Assembly (NCBI RefSeq): GCF_002967765.1
Contig: NZ_PUHY01000001.1
Span: 248,001 to 312,000, forward strand
Source: Blastopirellula marina
Lineage (GTDB): Bacteria > Planctomycetota > Planctomycetia > Pirellulales > Pirellulaceae
Length of the DNA stretch: 64,000 bases
Reading direction: 5' to 3'
In this document: positions 57,377 to 64,000 of the stretch, piece after piece
How the letters are laid out: each line of letters opens with the position of its first letter
How positions within the stretch are numbered: the first letter of the stretch is position 1
Position numbers and translations under genes: made by a program
Notes under the pieces: generated by a model
What the model was told of the DNA's origin: nothing
What the model saw: the letters and a program-made list of their open reading frames with translations, nothing else
Databases searched by the model: none

Positions 57377-58561
57377 CTAGGCTCGACCTTTAAGCATGCC
57401 GTGCCAGTACAACGCAGGTAGCCCGAACTTTTTCAACATCAACATGCTGAAGCGTTCCTGGCCCTGATCAAAGGGAAACGTTTCTGCCGGCTGACCGTCG
57501 TAGTCGAACTCGGCTAAGACCAAACTATCATATCCGGTGACCACCGGGCATGAGGTGTATCCGTCGTAACTTGCGGTGAGAGGTTCGTGATGCATCTCGG
57601 CGAGTAAGTTCTTCACTAAAACCGGAGCTTGCTTGCGTATCGCGGCACCCGTTTTGGAAGTTGGCAAACTAGAAGCATCACCTAGACTGAACACATTCGA
57701 GAAACGCGTATGTTGGAGCGAATACTTATCGACATCGACCCAACCTGCCTCACTTGCCAACTCGCTATTTGCGACAAAGTCCGGCGCGCCCATCGGTGGT
57801 GTCACATGGATCATGTCGTACTTGATGACGATCTCTTCATCCGTATCCATGTGCCGGTAAATGGCTTCCTTCGAGGCGGAACGGACTTCGGTTAGGTTAT
57901 GCCGGAAACGTGTATCGACACCCTTGCGCGCGGCAACCTTCTCGAGAACTTCTCGATACTTTTCAACCGCAAACAACCTCGGCCCAGCGGTGGTGAACAT
58001 CACATGAATCTTGTCTCGCACGCCAGTGAGACGGAAGTGATCTTCGGCGAGATAACAGATCTTCTGTGGTGCGCCGCCGCACTTGACCGCCCCTGCTGGT
58101 TGCGTAAATAGCGCGGTCCCTTCTTTCAGGGCCCTGATGAACTTCCACGTACTGCCAACCGTGTTGATCGAGTAGTTGCTGCAAACGCCATCCTTGCCAA
58201 CCGATTCCTTGAGACCTTTCACTTTGTCCCAGTTGATTTGAATGCCTGGGGCGACAACCAGGTATTCATAAGAAATCGTCGTGCCGTCTCGGGTGGTGAG
58301 TTGATTTTCATTCGGCTGGAACGCAACGACCGCATCTTTAATCCACTTCACCCCATACGGAATGACATCGACTTCATTTCGGCCAGATTCTTCCGGTCGG
58401 AAAATGCCCCCACCTACCAACGTCCATAAAGGTTGGTAATAGTGCTTTTCGGAAGGCTCAATCACCGCGATATCGAGCGATGGGTCTGCGTTGTGAAGTC
58501 GAGCAGCAACCGTGATTCCTGCCGTCCCTCCACCCACGATGAGAATTTGATGATGGCTCAT
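57377..58561 (-). CDS. sqr: Sulfide:quinone oxidoreductase
   Basis: This 394-residue flavoprotein has the N-terminal FAD motif ILIVGGGTAGITVAARL and CGGAPQKICY (Cys161). GYTSCPVVTGYDSLVLAEF (Cys338) provides the second redox cysteine. This two-Cys pattern fits type II (mitochondria-like) SQR. It oxidises sulfide and passes electrons to quinone at the membrane surface. It is followed by Bfr and preceded by a DUF1641 protein, a common SQR partner. Confidence 0.92.
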   Translation of the reverse strand: MSHHQILIVGGGTAGITVAARLHNADPSLDIAVIEPSEKHYYQPLWTLVGGGIFRPEESGRNEVDVIPYGVKWIKDAVVAFQPNENQLTTRDGTTISYEYLVVAPGIQINWDKVKGLKESVGKDGVCSNYSINTVGSTWKFIRALKEGTALFTQPAGAVKCGGAPQKICYLAEDHFRLTGVRDKIHVMFTTAGPRLFAVEKYREVLEKVAARKGVDTRFRHNLTEVRSASKEAIYRHMDTDEEIVIKYDMIHVTPPMGAPDFVANSELASEAGWVDVDKYSLQHTRFSNVFSLGDASSLPTSKTGAAIRKQAPVLVKNLLAEMHHEPLTASYDGYTSCPVVTGYDSLVLAEFDYDGQPAETFPFDQGQERFSMLMLKKFGLPALYWHGMLKGRA

Positions 58562-58572
58562 GAGATCGCTCC

Positions 58573-59334
58573 TTACGACTTAGAGGGGGTAGTGGTAGGA
58601 CAAGCCTTGGGATGGTGCTGCTCGAGCAGTGTGCCGAAACATTTGCCAAACTGAACCGCGAACGCCAATGCACGCTGCGTACTGGGATCTCGGGAAGCCC
58701 CGAGAAGACCAAACAGTCCCATGCGTTCGGGAACCGGATGTTCGCAGCTTCCTTGTCGACAGCTTGAAAGCGCGCTGCCCGCAAGCCCGACCGTTTCGAC
58801 GGAGAACTCGCTCAACACGTCTGAACGCAACAGGTAGCCGAGTCGATCAAGCTCATCTCGTTGGATTTGGCCGCCCAGGTAAAGTGCCGCGTGCAGACCG
58901 TTCTTGAGGCTTTGCTCAAGATCGATCCCATCCTTCTTAAGATCTCTCGCCCATTCATCGATGACGTCGGTCGCGATCGCCGCCAGATTGGGAAGCTCGT
59001 CAGACATCTCCACGGCTTGTTGAATCTTGGGAAGATGATTGGCGAGAACCTGCAGCGCTTTCATGTTCCGCGGTTCAGTCAATTGCTTGACGATCGAAAG
59101 CACATCCGCGACGCGCTGCTGAAGATCGATTCCTTCTTCGGCTGCCTGCCGAGCTAAGCTATCGAAAAGATCTGTGGCAATTGCCAGCAGATTCGGCACT
59201 TCACCGGTCATGGCCAACATCTTGTCGAGATCTTCGGCTCGGTCGAGCAGGCGATGAAGCATCTCCTGCGTCTCTGGCTGATTGAGTCGATCGGCGACCG
59301 TCATCGAACGTTCGCTTGTCTGCACATCGCTCAT
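58573..59334 (-). CDS. DUF1641 domain protein
   Basis: This 253-residue soluble helical protein has repeated units: EVPNLLAIATDLFDSLARQ and ELPNLAAIATDVIDEWARD are near-duplicates about 75 residues apart. This matches the DUF1641 family, which often accompanies SQR-like flavoproteins. The C-terminal region (MGLFGLLGASRDPSTQRALA) is conserved in the family. It starts 40 bases after the MBL-rhodanese gene and ends 11 bases before sqr. It may be a structural partner of SQR. Confidence 0.85.
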   Translation of the reverse strand: MSDVQTSERSMTVADRLNQPETQEMLHRLLDRAEDLDKMLAMTGEVPNLLAIATDLFDSLARQAAEEGIDLQQRVADVLSIVKQLTEPRNMKALQVLANHLPKIQQAVEMSDELPNLAAIATDVIDEWARDLKKDGIDLEQSLKNGLHAALYLGGQIQRDELDRLGYLLRSDVLSEFSVETVGLAGSALSSCRQGSCEHPVPERMGLFGLLGASRDPSTQRALAFAVQFGKCFGTLLEQHHPKACPTTTPSKS

Positions 59335-59374
59335 GGGAACCTCACTTTCCTTCGTTAAGCATGTTGTTCAGACT

Positions 59375-60799
59375 TCACGACACATTCACGGTATCGGTTT
59401 GCACGGTCGGCAAGCCTGCCGATGTCCAAGCCGTATAGCCTCCCTTGAGGTTGATCACATTCTTGAGTCCGGCTGCTTGCAGCACACTGACGCCAATTGC
59501 CGAGCGAGCACCACTTCGACATTGAACGACCACCTTCTGATCGGACGATATTTCCTGAGACGATTTCGGTAAACTTCCTAGGAAGTGGTGCGTTGCGTCC
59601 GCGATGTGCCCGGCATTCCATTCGGCATCGGTTCGAACATCGATCAATTCGACACTGCCGTTGCTCAACGCGTCAGCAAGTTCCGACGCCTCCATCGACT
59701 CGTATGTTTCGGTCAGGAGGCCCGCCGATTTGACGTCTTCTCGTAGGACGTATTCGCGGATGTCTTCGACGCCGATTTTCGAGAGGATCATCGCGGCTTG
59801 ATCGATTTGATCTTTCTCACCAATCAGGTAGGTCGGACGATCGTAATCGACCAACCAGCCAGCCCAGGCTCCGAGCATGTTGCTAGGGATGTTGATCGTC
59901 CCCGGAACGTGACCTTGAGCGAAAACGCTGGATGGTGCCAGGTCGACGACCGTTCCCTTCGTGGTCGCATCGGTTATCGTGGAAGCCTCGACTTGAGGCA
60001 CCATAGCCCCTTCACCCAGTACACGAGGTCCCTCCTTATTCACCCGCTTCATGACCGCAAAGTACGTGGGCGTTTCCGGTTGATCGGCGAGGATGTAGTC
60101 AACGAACTCCGCTTCATCGGTATACTGTAGACCAGGATTGAACAGTTTTTCGTAACCGACCGTCGAGGAAGGAATTGCCCCCAGTCCTTTTCCGCATGCG
60201 CTGCCAGCACCATGTGCTGGCCAGACTTGCAGGTAATCAGGAAGCTCTTTGAACTTCTCCAACGAGATGAACAGGTCTTTCGCACCTGCCCTGGCTGTAT
60301 CCATGATCCCCGCTGCTTTCTCTAGCAAATCAGGACGGCCGACCGAATTCACAAACACGAAATCACCTGTGAAGATCCCCATCGGCTTGTTGGCACCGCC
60401 ACCTTGGTCGGTAAGCACAAAGGAAACACTTTCCGGAGTGTGACCCGGCGTGTGGATCACATCGAATCGAATGTTACCCACCATGAAGTGATCTCCATGA
60501 TGGAGAAGTTGATGGGAGTATTCGCTCGCAAACTGGTATTTCCAATCAGCCGGTCCTTCGTCGGAAAGATGTAGCTTGGCACCAATCCGCTCGGCGAGTT
60601 CGCGGGCCCCAGACACATAGTCGGCGTGAATGTGCGTCTCTGCGACGTCGGTCAGCTTCAGACCTTCTTGCTTGGCGGCGTCTAGATAAGGTTGAATATC
60701 GCGGCCCGGATCAATCACCACGGCCACTTTGGCTCGTTGGCAACCAACCATATACGACGCATGAGCGAGTGTCTTGTCGTAGAAGTATTTCAGCAACAT
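59375..60799 (-). CDS. Persulfide-dioxygenase-like MBL protein with two rhodanese domains
   Basis: This 474-residue fusion has an N-terminal metallo-beta-lactamase fold with ETHIHADYVSG (His56, His58, Asp60) and HTPGHTPES, as in ETHE1-type persulfide dioxygenases. The first rhodanese domain (about 265-355) has no Cys in the active loop (YLIGEKDQ) and is inactive. The second (about 370-465) has Cys427 in VQCRSGARS. It likely oxidises glutathione- or protein-persulfide to sulfite. It follows the TSUP gene by 17 bases. Confidence 0.92.
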   Translation of the reverse strand: MLLKYFYDKTLAHASYMVGCQRAKVAVVIDPGRDIQPYLDAAKQEGLKLTDVAETHIHADYVSGARELAERIGAKLHLSDEGPADWKYQFASEYSHQLLHHGDHFMVGNIRFDVIHTPGHTPESVSFVLTDQGGGANKPMGIFTGDFVFVNSVGRPDLLEKAAGIMDTARAGAKDLFISLEKFKELPDYLQVWPAHGAGSACGKGLGAIPSSTVGYEKLFNPGLQYTDEAEFVDYILADQPETPTYFAVMKRVNKEGPRVLGEGAMVPQVEASTITDATTKGTVVDLAPSSVFAQGHVPGTINIPSNMLGAWAGWLVDYDRPTYLIGEKDQIDQAAMILSKIGVEDIREYVLREDVKSAGLLTETYESMEASELADALSNGSVELIDVRTDAEWNAGHIADATHHFLGSLPKSSQEISSDQKVVVQCRSGARSAIGVSVLQAAGLKNVINLKGGYTAWTSAGLPTVQTDTVNVS

Positions 60800-60816
60800 C
60801 GTAAAGTTCCTTATCT

Positions 60817-61638
60817 TTACAGCAACGTTGATTTCACAATGACAAAGGCCGCCACCAGCACGACCGCCGTGGCAAACACTTTTTGAAGCGTTGGGCCCTT
60901 CAGGCGTTTCGCCAGCAAACCGCCCAAGTACATGCCGGTAAATCCACCGACCAGGAATTCGAGAGTTAAAGCGAAGGGGAATTCATTCCGACCAACAAAG
61001 TGCGAAAGCACTCCACTTGCGCTAATTAGCACGATGACAAACAGCGAAGTCGCGATGGCTCGATGAATATGCATTCCACTGAAAAGGACGAGCGCCGGGA
61101 CAATCACAAATCCACCACCCACACCAAACAGACCTGATAGTACGCCGGTGGCCAGTCCGGTAAGGATCAGTAACCGAGCACACTTCGAGGTAAAGATCAG
61201 CTCTCCGTTTTCATTACGTTGGCAGGTTGACCGTTCGCGGGTTGAATCAGGCTCGCAGATTGCTTGTGGGGTGGCCGGGGACTTCGATTTCTGCCACATC
61301 CGAAACGCCACGATGAACATCAACACAGCAAAACATGCCAACAAAACATCGCCTGGCAGAAATTTGGAGAGGTACGAACCGATCGGTGCACCGAGCATTC
61401 CAGAAACGGCGAATAGAAGGCCGGTTCTTAGTTCGACTTCCCTGCGCAGCAATCGGGGCAACGCACCTGAGATGGCCGTGCCACCGACTGCCGCCAAAGA
61501 TATGCCGACCGCCTCACGCGGTGCGACCCCCAGCCCGTAAACCAACAGTGGCACGGCAAACACACCACCTCCGCCCCCGGTCAACCCAAGAGCAAACCCC
61601 ACAATGCATCCAAACAAGATTGCCAGGGCGGCGGCCAT
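60817..61638 (-). CDS. TSUP (TauE/SafE) anion exporter
   Basis: ATG 61638 is preferred (AAGG about 9 bases upstream); a TTG at 61662 extends by eight residues. The 273-residue protein has about eight membrane segments in two halves, each with a GGGGG or GVGGG turn (LGLTGGGGGVFAVPLLV; GLFGVGGGFVIVPALV), typical of TSUP. A hydrophilic loop with CEPD, TCQ and KCA cysteines lies between the halves. It is the first gene of the operon and probably exports sulfite or another sulfur anion produced by the pathway. Confidence 0.88.
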   Translation of the reverse strand: MAAALAILFGCIVGFALGLTGGGGGVFAVPLLVYGLGVAPREAVGISLAAVGGTAISGALPRLLRREVELRTGLLFAVSGMLGAPIGSYLSKFLPGDVLLACFAVLMFIVAFRMWQKSKSPATPQAICEPDSTRERSTCQRNENGELIFTSKCARLLILTGLATGVLSGLFGVGGGFVIVPALVLFSGMHIHRAIATSLFVIVLISASGVLSHFVGRNEFPFALTLEFLVGGFTGMYLGGLLAKRLKGPTLQKVFATAVVLVAAFVIVKSTLL

Positions 61639-62075
61639 TTGCTCAGCCTTTCGTTTCCGCAATTAAAGGAGCGGGTAACCTGACCCATGCAACTCGTCAC
61701 CTCACAAGATGACGATACATGAAGCCAAAAAAGGAGACCGAATTATTCGATCCGTTTCTCCAAACTAGAGACGTAATGCCTCGTGTTTGACCGATTTCAG
61801 CTGAATTCGAAGTGAACTACGCTCACCTCTATTCATTTATATCGTGATCTCACGATATGTCAAACACATTTTCCAAGGCAGACCAATCGCTATGCGGTAT
61901 CCCGCGAAAACACCTGAGTCACGTCGGCCATAACTGGAGCATCTTGTTCCCACCGAAGTCCACCGATTCAGTCTGCGAAGGGTCAAGCTATAGCTGAGCC
62001 GATGTATACGCGCATCGTGATCGAACCATTGCCTTGAGTTAGAGACGGCTGACTTCAACACTCACAGAAAAAGTG
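61639..62075. other. Upstream region of the sulfur operon
   Basis: This region holds the promoter of the leftward sulfur operon and the palindrome listed next. No regulator gene (for example ArsR/BigR) is present within it. An ORF at 61837-62061 has no support. Confidence 0.5.
61839..61858. promoter_or_regulatory. Perfect palindrome, probable operator of sulfur operon
   Basis: ATATCGTGA (61839-61847) and TCACGATAT (61850-61858) are exact complements around a two-base centre. The site lies about 200 bases before the TSUP start. It has the size of an ArsR-type (BigR/SqrR) or MarR operator; the binding protein is not in the window. Confidence 0.6.
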
Positions 62076-62114
62076 GCCCGCAACTCGGCACTAGCGGCGA
62101 GCCGAGTCACGGGC
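62076..62114. other. Stable stem-loop with symmetric internal loop
   Basis: GCCCG (62076-62080) pairs with CGGGC (62110-62114), a CA/CA internal loop follows, and then ACTCGGC (62083-62089) pairs with GCCGAGT (62101-62107). The loop has 11 bases. No T run follows on either strand. It may be part of an RNA or a protein-binding site. Confidence 0.5.
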
Positions 62115-62228
62115 AACAGGGGGGTCCGTGTCAAGGAACCCAGCAACAATCATCAAAGGCGAGGATGCGTGCTGGTCGACTTGCGTCAACACATATTGAT
62201 GTGAACGTCAGCGACGCGTGTAACGAAA

Positions 62229-62471
62229 TCAACAGATTCTCCCAGGGAGGATTCTAGCGATTCTCCAATCCTGAATAGCGATTGAAGCACACTCGGAAGT
62301 AGCTTCTAAACCCCAATGCGAGATCACGTCGCGGATAGTGACACGAATATTCTCACCAAGCGGCGACATGGCACACATAAGATCGCGAATCATTCGATCT
62401 AAGACGTTGCGAATACCTTTTGAGACGAACGCAAATCGGCTTGTTGAGAAAACTATCCGATGTCTATTCAT
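62229..62471 (-). CDS. Doubtful 80-residue ORF
   Basis: ATG 62471 opens an 80-residue frame (MNRHRIVFSTSRFAFVSKGI) with plausible composition and helical stretches but no recognised domain and no clear ribosome site. It lies between the sulfur operon and the frameshifted gene. It may be real but unsupported. Confidence 0.3.
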   Translation of the reverse strand: MNRHRIVFSTSRFAFVSKGIRNVLDRMIRDLMCAMSPLGENIRVTIRDVISHWGLEATSECASIAIQDWRIARILPGRIC

Positions 62472-62560
62472 AGCGTTAATAAGACTCAAGTCAGTGACTT
62501 TTAGATCGAGCAAACATTGCGCCGATCGATCTGCCCTGCGTACAGTACGTGTGCAAGCTC

Positions 62561-62998
62561 ATGGCAGCGATCTCGAATACTCATTCGGCCGTCGTTTACA
62601 ATCTGCCCCAAACATAAGCCAACCCAAGGACTTAGTAATGAAGAAGCGGCGTCGCTGGAATCCAATCTTCAGGATGCTTTGTCTTCGCTATTCGACGCAG
62701 GTAAAGGTCACCCCGATCCGGAAACTGTAAAAGAAACCGTTTGCAATGTGTTTGCTATGTACGGACTGGATGCCGCCAGTTGGCTAATACCCGTAGTCCC
62801 GGCGGCGGACGACCTCCTGGTGGAATTCCTGCAACAACTGAAAGCGAAAGCTCTTTGGAAATGGAATCCGACGCGACTCTCTTCGAGACATTGCAAGATT
62901 TACTTTCGCAGCTATCGGGAAGCGAAGATTCTGAAACGGTCCATAAAACCTCAGACCTTCTGGTCTGGGGACTGCTTGGAGTTGATGAAGAGGCGTAG
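62561..62998 (+). pseudogene. Frameshifted gene with two related helical repeats
   Basis: ATG 62561 opens a frame that stops at 62617. The next frame continues with LSNEEAASLESNLQDALSSL, ending near MYGLDAAS. The original frame then resumes with SDATLFETLQDLLSQLSGSE and ends at 62998 in VDEEA. The two segments are clearly related (LESNLQDALSSLFDA...PETVKET versus LFETLQDLLSQLSG...SETVHKT). So one coding sequence with two repeats seems to be broken by two compensating frameshifts, or the sequence has errors. The family is unknown. Confidence 0.45.
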
Positions 62999-63114
62999 CT
63001 TACCGCGAAAACCAAACAAATTGATGTGCTTTTGCTAGAATAGTTAGACGTCTTTCCTGGCGTTCTGTGTACCTGCGAGACAATTTCTGAACCCATTAGC
63101 GAAGTAGATCACTC

Positions 63115-63675
63115 GTGACGAATTCGGACGTAACGCAAATCTTGGGAGCTCTAGAGCGTGGCGAAGCACACGCTAGTGATCATCTGCTTCCGCTTGTTTA
63201 CGAAGAACTCCGCAAGTTGGCAGCTGCCAAGATGTCTCACGAAAAGGTTGAGCATACGCTTCAGCCTACCGCACTGGTCCACGAAGCCTACATGAGACTG
63301 GTCGGCGGAGGGGGAAGCTGGGAAAATCGCGGCCACTTTTTCGCCGCGGCAGCCGAGGCTATGCGGCGTATTCTGATTGAAGAAGCACGCCGACGAGCAA
63401 GCTTGAAGCGAGGCGGCAATCACACGATCGTCGCATTACAGGAGGACTTGCTATGGAAGTCAAAGGACGAGAATGAGTCGCTCTTAGCGTTAGACGAGGC
63501 CCTTACCCGCCTCGAAAAGGCGGATCCGGATTCTTACAAGCTAGTGATGTTGCGTTACTTCAGCGGCCTCACCGTAGATGAAGCGGCTCAATCTCTGGGA
63601 ATCTCATCACGAACCGCGAAGCGATATTGGAGCTTTGCCCGTGCTTGGCTTCAGCGAGAAATCGAACGACAGTAA
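63115..63675 (+). CDS. ECF-type RNA polymerase sigma factor
   Basis: This 186-residue sigma factor starts at GTG 63115. It has region 2 (LVYEELRKLAAAKMSHE..., TALVHEAYMRLVG, FFAAAAEAMRRILIEEARRR) and region 4 (YFSGLTVDEAAQSLGISSRTAKRYWSFARAWL). This pattern fits the planctomycete-rich ECF family that is paired with Ser/Thr kinases. The kinase gene begins 163 bases downstream. Activation by phosphorylation by that kinase is plausible. No anti-sigma factor is seen. Confidence 0.92.
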   Translation: MTNSDVTQILGALERGEAHASDHLLPLVYEELRKLAAAKMSHEKVEHTLQPTALVHEAYMRLVGGGGSWENRGHFFAAAAEAMRRILIEEARRRASLKRGGNHTIVALQEDLLWKSKDENESLLALDEALTRLEKADPDSYKLVMLRYFSGLTVDEAAQSLGISSRTAKRYWSFARAWLQREIERQ

Positions 63676-63748
63676 CCGTTTCCAAGTATTTGGCACTCTC
63701 TTCGCGCAGATTTCGCATATCCTAAGAGTAAGGACCGTCGCGCTTCAT

Positions 63749-63787
63749 CCGTAGGGTGCGAGCATGCTCGTGGATCGCACCCTACGG
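63749..63787. repeat. Palindromic repeat unit (GTAGGGTGCG type)
   Basis: CCGTAGGGTGCGA (63749-63761) and TCGCACCCTACGG (63775-63787) are perfect 13-base inverted repeats with a 13-base spacer. The core GTAGGGTGCG...CGCACCCTAC resembles dispersed palindromic repeats seen in many bacterial genomes. It lies between the sigma factor and kinase genes and may also end the sigma-factor transcript. Confidence 0.7.
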
Positions 63788-63838
63788 CCTCGGTTCACCT
63801 CAATTCCATCCTGTTGAATCCTGAGTGAAAACGCCCCC

Positions 63839-64000
63839 ATGTCGTTTGATCGGGAAAAATCGATCTTTCTTTCCGCGCTCGATCTTCCGTTCGGAGCCGA
63901 GCGGGATGCATTTATCGAAGCGGAATGTAAAGGGGATTCCCAACTACGGGCAGCCGTAAACGAACTTCTGTCCGCTCACGATCGATCAATGAACGTGCTT
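63839..64000 (+). CDS. Ser/Thr protein kinase, N-terminus only
   Basis: The frame from ATG 63839 is open to the right edge (54 residues). The segment REKSIFLSALDLPFGAERDA, followed by LRAAVNELLSAHDRS, is the helical pre-kinase region typical of planctomycete Ser/Thr kinases encoded after ECF sigma factors. The kinase domain itself lies outside the window, so the call rests on this N-terminal pattern and the neighbour. Confidence 0.75.
   Translation, partial: MSFDREKSIFLSALDLPFGAERDAFIEAECKGDSQLRAAVNELLSAHDRSMNVL

Noticed and set aside
61837-62061. 74-codon minus-strand ORF before the sulfur operon as a possible regulator.
   Set aside because: No helix-turn-helix pattern, and it runs through the palindrome.
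1-64000. CRISPR arrays, insertion sequences, integrases and phage genes.
   Set aside because: None seen on either strand: no regularly spaced repeats and no transposase or integrase motifs in any plausible frame.

Overview
The window looks like chromosomal DNA of a planctomycete, most likely of the Pirellulaceae type (Blastopirellula/Bremerella/Rhodopirellula relatives). The evidence is a DUF1501 / DUF1549-DUF1553 / PSD1-cytochrome-WD40 gene trio, an exported GH2 enzyme and a Cys-type sulfatase, an ECF sigma factor followed by the N-terminus of a planctomycete-type Ser/Thr kinase, a very large TPR protein, and many GTG starts with weak Shine-Dalgarno sites. There is no phage, transposon or CRISPR array. 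All identifications were made by eye from the sequence.

Layout. 1-9619 (-): a secreted TPR giant of more than 3,200 residues that runs off the left edge. 9937-16564 (+): MoxR / DUF58 / VWA / VWA cluster. 16561-18708 (-): AraC-PAS regulator and amino-acid permease. 18842-25573 (+): DUF1501, DUF1549/1553 and PSD1-WD40 proteins. 25653-27167 (+): ModA and ModB without ModC. 27239-29536 (-): GH2. 29927-31238 (+): a possible leader peptide and attenuator-like hairpins, then six atypical tRNA genes (Phe, Glu, Ser, Leu, Leu, Ser) with a small membrane-protein ORF among them. 31471-34229 (+): sulfatase and a catalytically degenerate pyruvate kinase. 34360-38249 (-): pstSCAB. 38680-42415: a stress-like module (SDR, VKOR, SPW, small proteins, YflT-like protein) with three sigma-54-type promoters. 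42517-46644 (-): sucA-sucB. 47540-53869: LacI regulator, GNAT, exported methyltransferase, sterol desaturase-like protein, methyltransferase, Kup. 54049-61638 (-): a seven-gene sulfide/persulfide oxidation operon. 62229-64000: small doubtful ORFs, a frameshifted repeat gene, ECF sigma factor and the start of a kinase.

How the genes work together. The sulfur operon forms a coherent route. SQR oxidises sulfide, the MBL-rhodanese fusion and the CoA-disulfide-reductase-rhodanese handle persulfide, a DsrE-like protein and DUF1641 protein accompany them, and a TSUP exporter probably removes sulfite. A perfect palindrome upstream could be its operator. The stress-like module appears to be co-regulated by sigma-54 through three separate promoters, two of them divergent.

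The most unusual place is the tRNA cluster. Its tRNAs deviate from bacterial norms (short variable arms in both Leu tRNAs, T-stem mismatches, no encoded CCA). It is preceded by a 33-codon ORF in which 22 residues are Leu, Ser, Phe or Glu, exactly the four amino acids the cluster serves, followed by two mutually exclusive hairpins, the second a terminator.
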